Source: DATMER01 sp035556715 (lineage in GTDB: Bacteria > Acidobacteriota > Thermoanaerobaculia > Multivoradales > UBA5704). Taken from it: DNA of 64,000 nt. Made by a program: the position numbers and the translations under genes. Below the pieces are notes generated by a model. The model saw nothing but the letters and a program-made list of their open reading frames with translations, had not been told where the DNA came from and ran no database searches. Shown here one piece after another: positions 17,415 to 27,165 of the stretch (its first letter is position 1; every line of letters begins with the position of its first letter). The stretch covers positions 7,446 through 71,445 of the forward strand of contig DATMER010000009.1 in assembly GCA_035556715.1 (NCBI GenBank), given 5' to 3'.

Positions 17415-18572
17415 GTGAAGATCGTCCATACAAGCGACTGGCATATTGGCCGCCGATGGAAGGGGATCCAGCGCCTCGACGAGCTGGAGGCCGTGCTCGA
17501 CCATCTCGCGGCCTTCATCGAAGAGCACTCCATCGACCTCGTCCTCCACACCGGGGACGTCTTCGAAAGCCGAAACCCGCCTGCCGAGGCCGAGCAGCTC
17601 GTGAACCGGTTCATGGTCCGCGTGGGGCGAACCGGAGCGCACATGCTCGTCATCGCCGGCAACCACGACGATCCGCTCCGGCTGGACGCCCGTTCGCTGC
17701 TCACGGAGCTCGTCAACGTGCAGATCCTCGGCCGCCCTCGGCCCGCCTCCCGGGGCGGGACCCGGACCATCGAGACCCGTTCTGGAGAAAGGGCGATCGT
17801 CGCCGCGATTCCGTTCGCATCCCCCGGGGCTTGGGTCTCTGCGCTGGACATCGCCGGCGAAGAGGCCAGCGCCCGGATCAAATACGCTCGAATGTTCGAG
17901 CGCGCCGTCCAGGACCTCAGCGGCGCCTTTCGGCCGGATGCCGTCAACCTCCTCATGGCGCATACGCACATCGAGGGGGCGCTCTTCGGCGAATCGGAGC
18001 GCCGCGTTCACATCGGAGAGGACTGGGCGGCCTCGCCGGAGGCTCTGCCGTCCAACGCGAGCTATATCGCTCTGGGGCACATCCACAAGCCGCAGAAGAT
18101 CGATGGGCCGGTGCCCGCTTACTATGCCGGATCTCTGCTCCAGATGGACTTCGGCGAGGCAGGGGAGGAAAAAACCTTTGCCGTCGTCACGGCCTCGCCC
18201 GGCAAGCCCGCCGCCGATATCGAGCATGTCCCCTACGAGGGGGGGCTGCCGCTCGTCGACCTTCGCGCCACGCTCGCGGAGCTCGAGGAGACTGCGGACG
18301 AGCATCGCACGGGTTGGTTGCGCGTGACGGTCCCGTTGACGGAAAGGGAACCCGATCTCAACCGAAAGGTCCGCGAGCTGCTCCCCAATGCGCTCGTCGT
18401 GCGCGCCGAGCTCCCCGAGGCCGAGGAGCCGTCAGACATCCGGCTGGAAACCGGAGTTCCGCCGGTCCGGCACTACGCAGCCTACCATCTCCGCGTGCAC
18501 CAGCACCCAGCGGACGTGGCCGTCCTGGATACATTTGAGGACCTCTACGAGCAGGCATCCGGGGAGGATTGA
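17415..18572 (+). CDS. sbcD: Exonuclease SbcD, nuclease subunit
   Basis: 385 residues, GTG start (MKIVHTSDWHIG). All Mre11-type metallophosphoesterase motifs are present: TSDWHIG, LHTGDVFESR, IAGNHDD, MAHTHIEG and LGHIHKPQ. With SbcC it forms the SbcCD complex, which opens hairpins and degrades protein-blocked DNA ends. The C-terminal 120 residues would be the capping and SbcC-binding part. No ribosome site is obvious before GTG 17415; the upstream 20 bases include TAGATC and TAGACT, so a short leader or leaderless mRNA is possible. It is followed directly by sbcC. Confidence 0.95.
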   Translation: MKIVHTSDWHIGRRWKGIQRLDELEAVLDHLAAFIEEHSIDLVLHTGDVFESRNPPAEAEQLVNRFMVRVGRTGAHMLVIAGNHDDPLRLDARSLLTELVNVQILGRPRPASRGGTRTIETRSGERAIVAAIPFASPGAWVSALDIAGEEASARIKYARMFERAVQDLSGAFRPDAVNLLMAHTHIEGALFGESERRVHIGEDWAASPEALPSNASYIALGHIHKPQKIDGPVPAYYAGSLLQMDFGEAGEEKTFAVVTASPGKPAADIEHVPYEGGLPLVDLRATLAELEETADEHRTGWLRVTVPLTEREPDLNRKVRELLPNALVVRAELPEAEEPSDIRLETGVPPVRHYAAYHLRVHQHPADVAVLDTFEDLYEQASGED

Positions 18573-18575
18573 GCG

Positions 18576-21500
18576 CTGCGTCCCGTCCATCTCGCGATCG
18601 AGGGTCTCGCGTGCTTCAGCAAGAAGCAGGAGATCGACTTCCGCACGCTCGAACTGTTTGCCATCTCGGGGCCAACGGGCGCCGGCAAGTCGACCCTGCT
18701 GGACGCGATCATCTTTGCGTTGTATGGAGAAATCCCCCGGGTCAACAATTTCAATCGGACCGAAATGATTTCGGCGGCCCGGGACCGGGTCAGGGTGGTG
18801 CTGGATTTCGAGGTCGGCGAGAACCGCTACCGCATCGCGCGGACTCTCCGGCGCAATGGCGTTCAAATGGTTCGATTGGAGGAGCAGGACGGCACCGGTT
18901 CCTTCAAGAGCCTGGCGGACCAGGTTCGCGCCGCCACCGATCAGGTGGTTCAGATCCTGGGGCTTGAAGCACCCGCGTTCATGCAAGCCGTGGTTCTGCC
19001 GCAAGGCGAGTTCGCAAGGTTTCTCAAAGCGCAACCAAGAGACCGGCGCAGCATGCTCCGCACACTTCTTCGACTGGACGTCTACGAGCTGATGCGGGAA
19101 AAGGCTCAGCGTCTGGCGGCTGCAAAGAAGGGCATTGTCGATTCACTGCAGAAGCTCCTCTCGGACGAGTACGCCGGCGTTGACGAGGCCGCTGTCGCCC
19201 GGCTGGAGACGGAGCACGCCCAGGTCGCCGAGTTGCTCGAAGCCTTGAGAAAGAGACGGGACGACACCCAGGCCACGCTCGCCCGGCTGCGCGGCCAGCA
19301 CGCGAAAACCCGAGAGCTTCGACAGGTCGAAGAAAGGCGAGCCGCTCTGCAGAAGCAGGCCGAGCAGGTGAGCCGTGACAAAGCGAGAATCGAGGCGGCG
19401 GCTCGCGCGGTGCCCCTGTTGCCTTTGCTCCATGAAGCGGCCCGAGCCTTCTCCTCCGCGACGGCCGCGACAAAGGCGGCTGACGAAGCCAAGGCCCACC
19501 ATGACTCCGCGCAGAAGGATTGGGAGAAGAAGGCCGGCGAGTTGAAGTCCGCGCAGAAAGCCGCCAAGGCGATCAAGAAGATTCGCGAGCAGGTGGCTCG
19601 CCTCCACCAGGTGCTCGGGCGGCTGCCTGAACGAGAGCAGCTCAAAGCGGCGATCGAGCGGCAGACGCAGGGCTTGAAGGCTCTGGAAGGTGATCTGTCC
19701 TCGCTCTCTGCGAAAGCCGAATCGGCGAAGGCCGCGCAAGCGCAACAGCAGGCAGCCGTCGATGCGGCCCGGCAAGCCGCGGAGGCCTCCGGCTATGACC
19801 CGGAGCTGGACGAGCTGCTGCAGAGCGTCCGCGACCGGGCCGTCGAGCTTGGCGCCGCTCGAAGGAGCACGGCGCAGCACAGGACCGAGCTCGCCCGCAA
19901 GCGCGAAGCGGTGAAAGAGCAGGAAGGAAAGATCAAGCTCCTGAAAAAGGAAGCCGACTCCGCCAGGAAGTCCGCGGTAACGGCGGAAGAGGCGCTGCAT
20001 CGCACGATCAGTCTGAACGAGGCCAATCACCTCCGCGAGGGGTTGATGCCCGGCCAACCCTGCCCGGTGTGCGAGCAGCTCGTTTCGACCCCGCCTCCGG
20101 TCCAGATGGCACCCGAGGTCGAAGCGGCCAGGACCGCGCTCCAAGTTGCCGACTCGCTCGCCAGACGGAACGAGGCCGCCCTCACGGGCGAACAGGCGAG
20201 TCTCCAGGCCACACGGCAAAGCCTCTCCGAGCTGGAGTCGCGCTGCGCCGAGCTGCAAAGCGGCGTGGCCGCGGGCGAGGAAGAGATCCTTCGAACGCTC
20301 GGCGACCGCGCTCCAAAAAGTGATGCCCTGACTGAGGAATGGATCGAAGCCTGGATCGAAAAACAGATCGCATCTCTCACCAGGAGCCGCAGGACGAACG
20401 AAGAGGCGAAGGCGCGACTGGCGACAGCCGAACGAGCCCTGGAGAAAGCGAAAGCCGAAGAGGCGACCGCGAGGGAACGGCTCGGCGAGAGGGAAGCGTT
20501 ACAGAAGAGATTGGAAGAGGAGCGCACCGAAAGCCTGCAACGGCTCGCGACGCTGCAGGGCGAGATCCATGCCGTCACCAAGTCTGAGGACCCGGCTGCC
20601 GAGGCCGAGGCCTTGGAAGAGCAGATCCAGCAGCTTGAATCCAACCTCAAGGCGGCCTCCGAAAAGGAGGCAACCGCCCAGAACCGGGTGATGACCGCCC
20701 AGGAGGCGCAACGTCTCAAGGCTGAAGCTGCCATGGCGGCTCTTCAGGACGCTCTCGAGAGAGCGGAGAGCCGGGACGCGGAGATCGCTCGCGCCGGCTT
20801 CGACGACGAGGCCGCCGTTCGGGAGGCCCTCCTCGACGATGCCACCGTCACCCAGCTAAGGGAGAAGGTCCGCAAGTATGAGCAAGACAGCCACGCCGCC
20901 GAGGAGCGTGTCGCCACCCTGAGAGCCGAGCTGGGGGATGAGCGAGTGTCCGACGAACAGTTGGCGGCCGTCGAGAAGCTCGCGGCGGATGTCACCATCG
21001 AAGTGGAGACCGCGTTCGGCCGAGGAAAGAAGCTCGAAGAGCAGATCGGGCGCATGAAGCAGCGTCTCGAACGTTCCAAAGAGCTCCGCGAGCAGTTGGA
21101 CAGCGAGGAGGAGGCGCTGCGCGTTTACGACCTCCTGGCCGGCGACCTGCGGAGCGACAGGTTCCAGGCGTACGTCCTTCAGGAGGTGTTCACCGAGCTC
21201 GTGAAGGGCGCCTCGGCCCGGCTGCTGATGTTGACTCAGGAGCGTTACTCTCTCCAGTTCAACGACGACGAAATCCGGGTCGTGGATCACGACAACGCCG
21301 ACGAAACGCGGATCAGCGACACGCTCAGCGGAGGGGAGACCTTCCTGACCTCGCTGGCTCTCGCCCTGGAGCTCAGCGACCAGGTTCAGCGTGCCGTCGG
21401 TGCGGTAAATCTGGACAGCCTGTTCATCGACGAGGGTTTCGGCACCCTCGATCCCGACACTCTCGCTCTCGTCTCCGAAACCCTCCAGAGCCTGCGAGTG

Positions 21501-21629
21501 GGCGGCCGGATGGTCGGCATCATCACGCACATCCCGGAGCTGCGGGACGAGTTCGCCCAGCAGGTGATCGTGACCAAGCACCAGGGCTTCTCAACCGTCG
21601 AGGTCCGCGGCTTGGCGGAAGTGGGGTGA
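18576..21629 (+). CDS. sbcC: Exonuclease SbcC, ATPase subunit (apparent CTG start)
   Basis: 1017 residues if translation starts at CTG 18576, near the usual family length. The Walker A motif (GPTGAGKST, about residues 33-41) lies upstream of the first ATG/GTG/TTG in frame (TTG 18720), so a canonical start would delete the nucleotide-binding site. CTG 18576 gives LRPVHLAIEGLACF, matching the family's MRPxxLxxxGF opening, and GGGGAGG (18561-18567) sits eight bases upstream, just before the sbcD stop. Other parts: long coiled coils, zinc hook CPVC in the middle, ABC signature LSGGETF and Walker B LFIDEGFGTLD. It is the partner of the upstream sbcD. Confidence 0.93.
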   Translation: MRPVHLAIEGLACFSKKQEIDFRTLELFAISGPTGAGKSTLLDAIIFALYGEIPRVNNFNRTEMISAARDRVRVVLDFEVGENRYRIARTLRRNGVQMVRLEEQDGTGSFKSLADQVRAATDQVVQILGLEAPAFMQAVVLPQGEFARFLKAQPRDRRSMLRTLLRLDVYELMREKAQRLAAAKKGIVDSLQKLLSDEYAGVDEAAVARLETEHAQVAELLEALRKRRDDTQATLARLRGQHAKTRELRQVEERRAALQKQAEQVSRDKARIEAAARAVPLLPLLHEAARAFSSATAATKAADEAKAHHDSAQKDWEKKAGELKSAQKAAKAIKKIREQVARLHQVLGRLPEREQLKAAIERQTQGLKALEGDLSSLSAKAESAKAAQAQQQAAVDAARQAAEASGYDPELDELLQSVRDRAVELGAARRSTAQHRTELARKREAVKEQEGKIKLLKKEADSARKSAVTAEEALHRTISLNEANHLREGLMPGQPCPVCEQLVSTPPPVQMAPEVEAARTALQVADSLARRNEAALTGEQASLQATRQSLSELESRCAELQSGVAAGEEEILRTLGDRAPKSDALTEEWIEAWIEKQIASLTRSRRTNEEAKARLATAERALEKAKAEEATARERLGEREALQKRLEEERTESLQRLATLQGEIHAVTKSEDPAAEAEALEEQIQQLESNLKAASEKEATAQNRVMTAQEAQRLKAEAAMAALQDALERAESRDAEIARAGFDDEAAVREALLDDATVTQLREKVRKYEQDSHAAEERVATLRAELGDERVSDEQLAAVEKLAADVTIEVETAFGRGKKLEEQIGRMKQRLERSKELREQLDSEEEALRVYDLLAGDLRSDRFQAYVLQEVFTELVKGASARLLMLTQERYSLQFNDDEIRVVDHDNADETRISDTLSGGETFLTSLALALELSDQVQRAVGAVNLDSLFIDEGFGTLDPDTLALVSETLQSLRVGGRMVGIITHIPELRDEFAQQVIVTKHQGFSTVEVRGLAEVG

Positions 21630-21713
21630 TGCGCTCCAGGAGGCAACGGCTGCCAGCATCAGGCGGTACGGATCTCCGGCACCTTATCCCCTACCTTTAG
21701 GCTCCTTCCTGCT

Positions 21714-22691
21714 CTACTTGAGCTCATCTACACGAAGTCGGCGGGCTACACCCACGATCTCTTCCGTTTCACCGGCATATGAATACCGGAATGAAAACTC
21801 TTTCTCCGACGGCTGGTGGATGCTCCCTATGCTGACAATCGGATCTGTCTTAATGTACTGCTTCGGACCTAAGACCATTGGCGCCGGAGATAGCTCTATG
21901 CGCCCGAATGGTCGCGCTTGAAGCTCCATTTGACTGAACGTGATCGACATATCGCCCAGATTAGTAAAATATATTTCGTAGACCTCCTCGGCAATTCCCT
22001 CTGCGCGAGCACTCTTGCTGATCCTACCGTCAGTGACAAAGGGCCTTGACGTAAAGCGCCAGAGGGGAGGAACGCGCTCTCTCCCGAGAGTAATGAGAAG
22101 ATGCATGCGGACCTGTCCGTCAAGAATTGGCTCGTTAAACTCAAAGTATTCAGAGTATACGATGCCGGCCTGTTCTTCGGCCGCCGGCGCCTGAGAGGTT
22201 GATATGATCCCTTCAGGAGTGCCCCTACCCAGCTTAACCAACGCACGTCGAGCCTTCGAAGAAATACGCCCCTTAACCATCGCGTTCGTCTTCTGTATTA
22301 CGGAAACAGCGTCCTGGGAATCGAGCACCCCCTCATTGTTGGGTAAAAAGCGAACTACATTGCCGCGAAAGACGCGTCTGAGGCTGGCCTCATCCACTTC
22401 ACGGAAAACCGACTGGCGGTTTTCTTTCGTCAAGAGCACAAAGTAGCGAGATCCCTTCTCCAACGCAAGCTCCGCACAGCGGCGAAGAGTAAGCTGCCCT
22501 TCGTAGTTCAAAGGCGTATTGTCGCGAACTTCAACCCAAACATGAAAAGTATTGTCGGCTAGTCTCCTCTCCTCATATCCGTAAAGTTCAACTCTCTGGT
22601 ACGAATACTGAGTCGTGCACCCCCAAAGCATTATGGTTATGATACCTGCAACAACGTATCTGACGCTGCTTCTCAAGGATATTCCTCCCAT
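21714..22691 (-). CDS. CC0125/CC1285-like lipoprotein
   Basis: 325 residues with a lipoprotein signal (hydrophobic stretch ending IMLWGC). The segment YGYEERRLADNTFHV, followed by TLRRCAELALEKGSRYFVLL, resembles the CC0125/CC1285 lipoprotein family of short outer-membrane-associated proteins, though here the protein is much longer, with a 220-residue extension of unknown fold. Base composition is clearly AT-richer than sbcC and pyrF. It lies between the genuine sbcC 3' end and a second partial copy of it at 22927-23054, so it was probably acquired or moved here. It is convergent with sbcC and no partner gene is adjacent. Confidence 0.6.
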   Translation of the reverse strand: MGGISLRSSVRYVVAGIITIMLWGCTTQYSYQRVELYGYEERRLADNTFHVWVEVRDNTPLNYEGQLTLRRCAELALEKGSRYFVLLTKENRQSVFREVDEASLRRVFRGNVVRFLPNNEGVLDSQDAVSVIQKTNAMVKGRISSKARRALVKLGRGTPEGIISTSQAPAAEEQAGIVYSEYFEFNEPILDGQVRMHLLITLGRERVPPLWRFTSRPFVTDGRISKSARAEGIAEEVYEIYFTNLGDMSITFSQMELQARPFGRIELSPAPMVLGPKQYIKTDPIVSIGSIHQPSEKEFSFRYSYAGETEEIVGVARRLRVDELK

Positions 22692-22926
22692 GATCTCGAC
22701 GGCCCGACTTGCGAGGACTTGCGGCTCATCCCTGAAGGCGAGCCAGCCGTTCGGTGCAGGCTAAGCCGGCCCTGTTTACATGAATGGCGAGAAGAGTAGG
22801 AAGCTTTCATAACATTCTATAGATATCGGCATTGGGCTTGACGCTGCACTCAGGTGCCAACCGGTCCTTCCGGGCGGGAGGAGACTCCTCAAGCATGTTC
22901 GTGAATGACATTCTCTCCCGGAATCG
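22692..22926. other. Intergenic stretch beside the lipoprotein gene, no gene seen
   Basis: This segment should carry the minus-strand promoter of the lipoprotein gene. A 131-codon plus-strand ORF crosses it (22832-23227), but it reads through the out-of-frame sbcC fragment and shows no protein features. Confidence 0.4.
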
Positions 22927-23054
22927 GGCGGCCGGATGGTCGGCATCATCACGCACATCCCGAGCTGCGGGACGAGTTCGCCCAGCAGGTGACCGTGACC
23001 AAGCACCAGGGCTTCTCCACCGTCGAGGTCCGCGGGTTGGCGGAAGTGGCGTGA
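22927..23054 (+). pseudogene. Duplicated 3' end of sbcC
   Basis: 128 bases nearly identical to 21501-21629, the last 43 codons of sbcC including its TGA. The copy has lost one base (CCCGAGCTG for CCCGGAGCTG) and carries a few substitutions, so it is frameshifted and without function. Same orientation as the original and about 1.43 kb away. It marks a duplication or insertion event that placed the lipoprotein gene inside what was contiguous sbcC downstream sequence. Confidence 0.9.
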
Positions 23055-23223
23055 GTCGCTCCACGCTGAGAGCGGAGGCTGCGCCCGCTTCCTCTCATTC
23101 GCCGGCGGCTCGCCGCGCCCCCGTGAGCGCACTTACAGTTGTAGGAGAGGAGCCGGTGCTCCTTCCGCCGCGGCCGGAACGAGTGGCCCGCAGCTCTCCT
23201 CAACCTCAATTCGGAGACATCGA

Positions 23224-23556
23224 ATGAAGAACTTTGCGCTCGTGATCGCCTTCGCACTCCTCGCCGCCGTTCCGGCGTCGGCGGCGTCGGCCGCCGAGAT
23301 CTCCAAGCCCGTTCCCGCGATGACACCCGTAAAGCAGACCCTGGAAGTAATCCCTCTGTTCCAGAAGGGGCCCATCCAGCCTTACCCTCCGCGCTGCTAT
23401 ACCCTGCATGGCAACTCGTGTCCGGCCGCCGGGGCCACCCAGGCCTGTACCGACGTCTGCAACAACAATCTGAGCTGCACCTGCCACAACTTCTATGGCG
23501 GCCCCTATGGCACAACCTTCCTCGGGCGGTACTGGGTTTGTGACTACGAATGCTGA
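23224..23556 (+). CDS. Small secreted cysteine-rich protein
   Basis: 110 residues; ATG 23224 is preceded by GGAGACATCGA. The signal peptide is residues 1 to about 25 (FALVIAFALLAAVPASAASA). The mature part has a 25-residue linker and a compact Cys-rich domain with nine cysteines in about 65 residues (CYTLHGNSCP, CTDVCNNNLSCTCHNFY, VCDYEC). No family is recognised. Like the protein at 1608-2093 it appears to be an exported disulfide-rich peptide. It is downstream of the sbcC fragment and convergent with the M1-peptidase fusion gene. Confidence 0.65.
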   Translation: MKNFALVIAFALLAAVPASAASAAEISKPVPAMTPVKQTLEVIPLFQKGPIQPYPPRCYTLHGNSCPAAGATQACTDVCNNNLSCTCHNFYGGPYGTTFLGRYWVCDYEC

Positions 23557-23583
23557 TCGCCCCGGGGGGGTTACGCGCCTCAC

Positions 23584-26500
23584 CTACCGGGCTGGCAGCG
23601 TTATCTCCCTGAGGTTGTCCGTGGCGTCCACGTCGATCAAGAGGCTGCGCGGGTCGATCCCGGCCCCGGCAGGCTTCCGCGGCACCGTCACCGTGATCTG
23701 CTGCTCGCCGGAGCGGACTCGGTGCATGCGCATGTACAGCGGATCGCCGAGCCCTCCATCCTCCGCGAGCGTGAAGACGCCGACCTCGACGAGATCGTCC
23801 ATGGGGACCTCGGTCTCGATACCCACGCTGTCGACCACCACCTTGCGCGCCTCCACGTCGAGAGTCACCTGCCAGCTCCCTGTTCCAGCCTGCCGCGCCG
23901 TCACCCGCTCCGCAGAGAGCTCCCAGTAGGTGTTCGCCTCGAAGAGATCGGCAAGGAGATACCGGAGCGAGGCCGGCGTGACCGCCTGAAGCTCGCGGTA
24001 CAAGTCGAGGGAAGTCGGCCGGGGAGGCTCTCCCGAGCCGTGCTTCTTGAGCAGGCGCCGCAGGGCGACGTTTACCCGCTCCTCGCCGATGTACTCGCGC
24101 AGCGCGTACATTGCGAACGGCCCCTTCCTGTAAGCCTGCAACCAATCGGTGGCCCGGAGCAGCGGGACGTTGGCGCGGGCCTGGGGCGCCAAATACGCCT
24201 CCCGCATCAACTTCAGGAGCCGGCGCAGGTGTTCCTCGCCGTAGGTCTTCTCCATGACCATCATCGCGGAGTACCACGCCAGACTCTCGCTGAGAAGCGG
24301 GGCGCCCTCGACGCGTGCAGACGTGACCTGTTGGCCCCACCACTGGTGCGCAACCTCGTGCCCCACCACCGCGAACGGGAAATCGAGAGCCCGCGGACCG
24401 TCCGCCGGATTGAAGAGGGCGAATGCTTCCTGGTACGAGATGTTGATAGCATCGGCGTGAAGGGTGATTGCGTCCCCGGGGTACTCGACGAGCCTGATCT
24501 GGCCGTGCGGGTATGGCCCGAACTGCTCGGCGTAATAGCTCAGCGAAGCTTGTACGCTGCGGACGATGCGATCCAGATTCCAAGCGTGATCCGGATAGTG
24601 AACAATCTGAATGGAAACGTCGTTCCACCGCCCTTCATGGACCGCGTAGGCGGCAGAGAAAAAGGCGTAGTCGTCGCGGATCGGCGCATCGGTCACATAA
24701 TGGAAATAACGGCGCCCTTTTTCCATCCACGTTCTGCGCAACCTCCCGGGCGCGACGGCGACCTGACTTTCGTCGGTGCCCACCACCGCTTCGAACGCGA
24801 TCCGTTCTTCCCCTGCGGTGTCATACCGCGCCTGCACGTCGTCGAGGGAAGGAAACTCGGGCCGCGCGGCGAGCCCATGCGCTCTTCGCTCGCCGGCGTT
24901 GTGAAGCTCGCGGCCCGGCTGATAGCCGATCGCGGGCAGCCACTTATCCTCCGTGAAGTAGGTGCCGTTCGGCACCACGGAGGCATCGACCCCGCCGTTC
25001 GAAAATCCTCGCGGCGCGGAATGCACCTCGAAGCTGAGACGCAGCGAATCCCCTGGCTGCAGCGGCGTCCCCAAGGCGTAGACATGGTGACCGAGGTCAT
25101 CGTCCGCGAGAACACGTTTCGCCGGCCGGTCGAAGCGGATCGCTCGCGTTTCGACTTCCGAGGCGGTGGCCACGTGGATGGAGTCGATCGCCGCCGCGCT
25201 TCGATTCACGAGATGGAACGTACCGCGGATGTCCACCTCCCGCCGCTGGGGATGGATCTCGACCTTGAGGGAAGCACCCGTCTTCCGGGGCTGCGCGAGG
25301 CCTTTGTATTTCCCGTAGCGCCGCTCATATTCGGCGCGCCGCTCCATCTTGTCGGACTTCGTGTGGTACGCGTTCAACACGTTGGTGTTGTAGAAGATGA
25401 AACCGCCCAGCGTCAGGATGAGCGCCACCGCTACAACCGCGGATCCAACCGCCGCCCGCGTCGAGCGGTGGCCCGCGAGTTGGAGCCGCAATCCGAGGCC
25501 GGACTCCTTCCCCCGAACCCAGAACAGCTTCGTCGCCACCGCTAGGAGCAATGCCCAGGCGGCCCAGTACAGCTTGAACCACACGAAAGGCGCGACGAAC
25601 GGCGCGAATCCACGCATATCCGAGTACACCCAGCCGGGATCGGACGCGTACACGAGCAGCTTGTGCTCGATCCCGAGCTCCGCCGCAAAGGCGGAAAACC
25701 CATACGCGAGGAGCAGAACCGTGTGACCGATGTACTTGTGGTTCACGATCGCGTGGACGGCCAGCGCCAGCAAGACGAAGAGGAGATAATCGGGGAGCTG
25801 GAACCCGAAAAGAATCCGCGCATACAGTCCTGTTTCAAACAGGTGATAGCCCATGCGTACCTGAACGAGCATCGCCGCGGCCATGATCAACGCCTGCAGC
25901 AGGACGAGAACGGAGCTGAGCCCGATGAGCTTGCCCACGAACGAGACCCAATCCGGAGCCGGCGCCGCGTCCGCGATCTCGCTCAAGCGAGCCTCGCGCT
26001 CCCGCCAGACCAGCTCGCCGGCGAAGAAGACGATGAGCATCGGAATCAGCAGCCAGAAGCCGTCCTGAGGATCGGTCAACCAGGCCGTCATCCGCGCCGT
26101 CGTGGGGAACAGCCGAATGCCCATGTGCTCCATCAATTCGGGTCCGGACAGCACCACCATGAACGGCAAGAACGCCAGGACGAACCAGCCCCAGCTCGTC
26201 ACCACCGTTCGGAACGATTGCCATGCGATCGCGAACGTCTGCAGGGCGTGGGTTGCGGACCCGAACCTCCCCTGGACCCGTGGCGCCGAAAGCGTCGTGC
26301 CTGGCGCGATGGCTCTCTCCGCGATCTGCCGTCGCCTGCCGCGGTTCCACCACGAGCCCGGCGACGGATGGGCAAAACGGAAACGCCGATGGGTGAGCGC
26401 CAGAGCGCTCAACGCGATGCCGAGCCACAGCGCGCGGTTCGCGAGCAGCGGACCCTGCAGCCCCACCAGAAGCGTATTTTTTTCGGCGGGAGTCCACACC

Positions 26501-27165
26501 TTCAACAGCTCGTTGAACACGGGGAGGCAAAATGGGTCCAGCAGCCTCGCCAGCTTCCACCATCCCAACGTCCCTGCGACGAACTGCCAACTGAAATTCG
26601 AGTGGAAGAAAAGTAGAGCGCTTCCGAAGTAGGCCGCGACCGCCTTCCGGCCGAGCGCCGAGAGCGAGAACAGGAGCGCAGTGACGATGAACGCGTTCGG
26701 CAGAACCAGGAAGACATACGCACCGAGATAGGCCCCGGGCCGGAACGGCCCGATGAGATCGGCTTCCGCGCGCGACAACAGCGCGGCGAGCACGAGGCCG
26801 ACCGGCACGGCAACCAGGATCAGCAGGTTGAGGATGAACGCCGCGAGAAATCGGCCCCTCAGATAGTTGGCCTTGCCGACTGGAGTGGTGTAGAGGAGCG
26901 GATGCATCCCCGTCTGTACATCCCGCGCTCCCGCATCGCCGGCCACCGACGCGGTTATGAACAGCCCTATCATGCTGCCGAAGGTGGCGACGCTCGCGAT
27001 GACGAACGGCGAATTCAAGAAGTAGCCGCCGTCGCGCGCGTTGGAGACGAATTCTTCCGTCCCCAACACGTACGTGAAACCCAACACGACCGCGAAATAG
27101 AGCCAGGTCGAAAGGCGTCGCGACTGGTGGGTGATTTCAAAACGGAAGATTTCCCAGAGCTTCAT
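23584..27165 (-). CDS. ABC transporter permease fused to M1 family aminopeptidase
   Basis: 1193 residues from ATG 27165, which overlaps the ATPase stop by one base (TGATG). A longer in-frame start would overlap the ATPase gene and is not needed. Residues 1-600 hold about twelve membrane helices in two ABC-2-like halves (MKLWEIFRFEITHQSRR start; second block near VVTSWGWFVLAFLPFMVVL). Residues about 640-1193 are an M1 peptidase with HEVAHQWWG near 934 (zinc ligands and catalytic Glu) and the third ligand in SESLAWYS about 20 residues later. This fusion is a known architecture in several phyla; substrate is unknown. The peptidase would face the exterior and may process what the transporter moves. 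Confidence 0.9.
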   Translation of the reverse strand: MKLWEIFRFEITHQSRRLSTWLYFAVVLGFTYVLGTEEFVSNARDGGYFLNSPFVIASVATFGSMIGLFITASVAGDAGARDVQTGMHPLLYTTPVGKANYLRGRFLAAFILNLLILVAVPVGLVLAALLSRAEADLIGPFRPGAYLGAYVFLVLPNAFIVTALLFSLSALGRKAVAAYFGSALLFFHSNFSWQFVAGTLGWWKLARLLDPFCLPVFNELLKVWTPAEKNTLLVGLQGPLLANRALWLGIALSALALTHRRFRFAHPSPGSWWNRGRRRQIAERAIAPGTTLSAPRVQGRFGSATHALQTFAIAWQSFRTVVTSWGWFVLAFLPFMVVLSGPELMEHMGIRLFPTTARMTAWLTDPQDGFWLLIPMLIVFFAGELVWREREARLSEIADAAPAPDWVSFVGKLIGLSSVLVLLQALIMAAAMLVQVRMGYHLFETGLYARILFGFQLPDYLLFVLLALAVHAIVNHKYIGHTVLLLAYGFSAFAAELGIEHKLLVYASDPGWVYSDMRGFAPFVAPFVWFKLYWAAWALLLAVATKLFWVRGKESGLGLRLQLAGHRSTRAAVGSAVVAVALILTLGGFIFYNTNVLNAYHTKSDKMERRAEYERRYGKYKGLAQPRKTGASLKVEIHPQRREVDIRGTFHLVNRSAAAIDSIHVATASEVETRAIRFDRPAKRVLADDDLGHHVYALGTPLQPGDSLRLSFEVHSAPRGFSNGGVDASVVPNGTYFTEDKWLPAIGYQPGRELHNAGERRAHGLAARPEFPSLDDVQARYDTAGEERIAFEAVVGTDESQVAVAPGRLRRTWMEKGRRYFHYVTDAPIRDDYAFFSAAYAVHEGRWNDVSIQIVHYPDHAWNLDRIVRSVQASLSYYAEQFGPYPHGQIRLVEYPGDAITLHADAINISYQEAFALFNPADGPRALDFPFAVVGHEVAHQWWGQQVTSARVEGAPLLSESLAWYSAMMVMEKTYGEEHLRRLLKLMREAYLAPQARANVPLLRATDWLQAYRKGPFAMYALREYIGEERVNVALRRLLKKHGSGEPPRPTSLDLYRELQAVTPASLRYLLADLFEANTYWELSAERVTARQAGTGSWQVTLDVEARKVVVDSVGIETEVPMDDLVEVGVFTLAEDGGLGDPLYMRMHRVRSGEQQITVTVPRKPAGAGIDPRSLLIDVDATDNLREITLPAR

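Noticed and set aside
18569..18967. Alternative sbcC start at TTG 18569
   Set aside because: It lies in a different frame and encodes no Walker A motif; CTG 18576 restores the family N-terminus.
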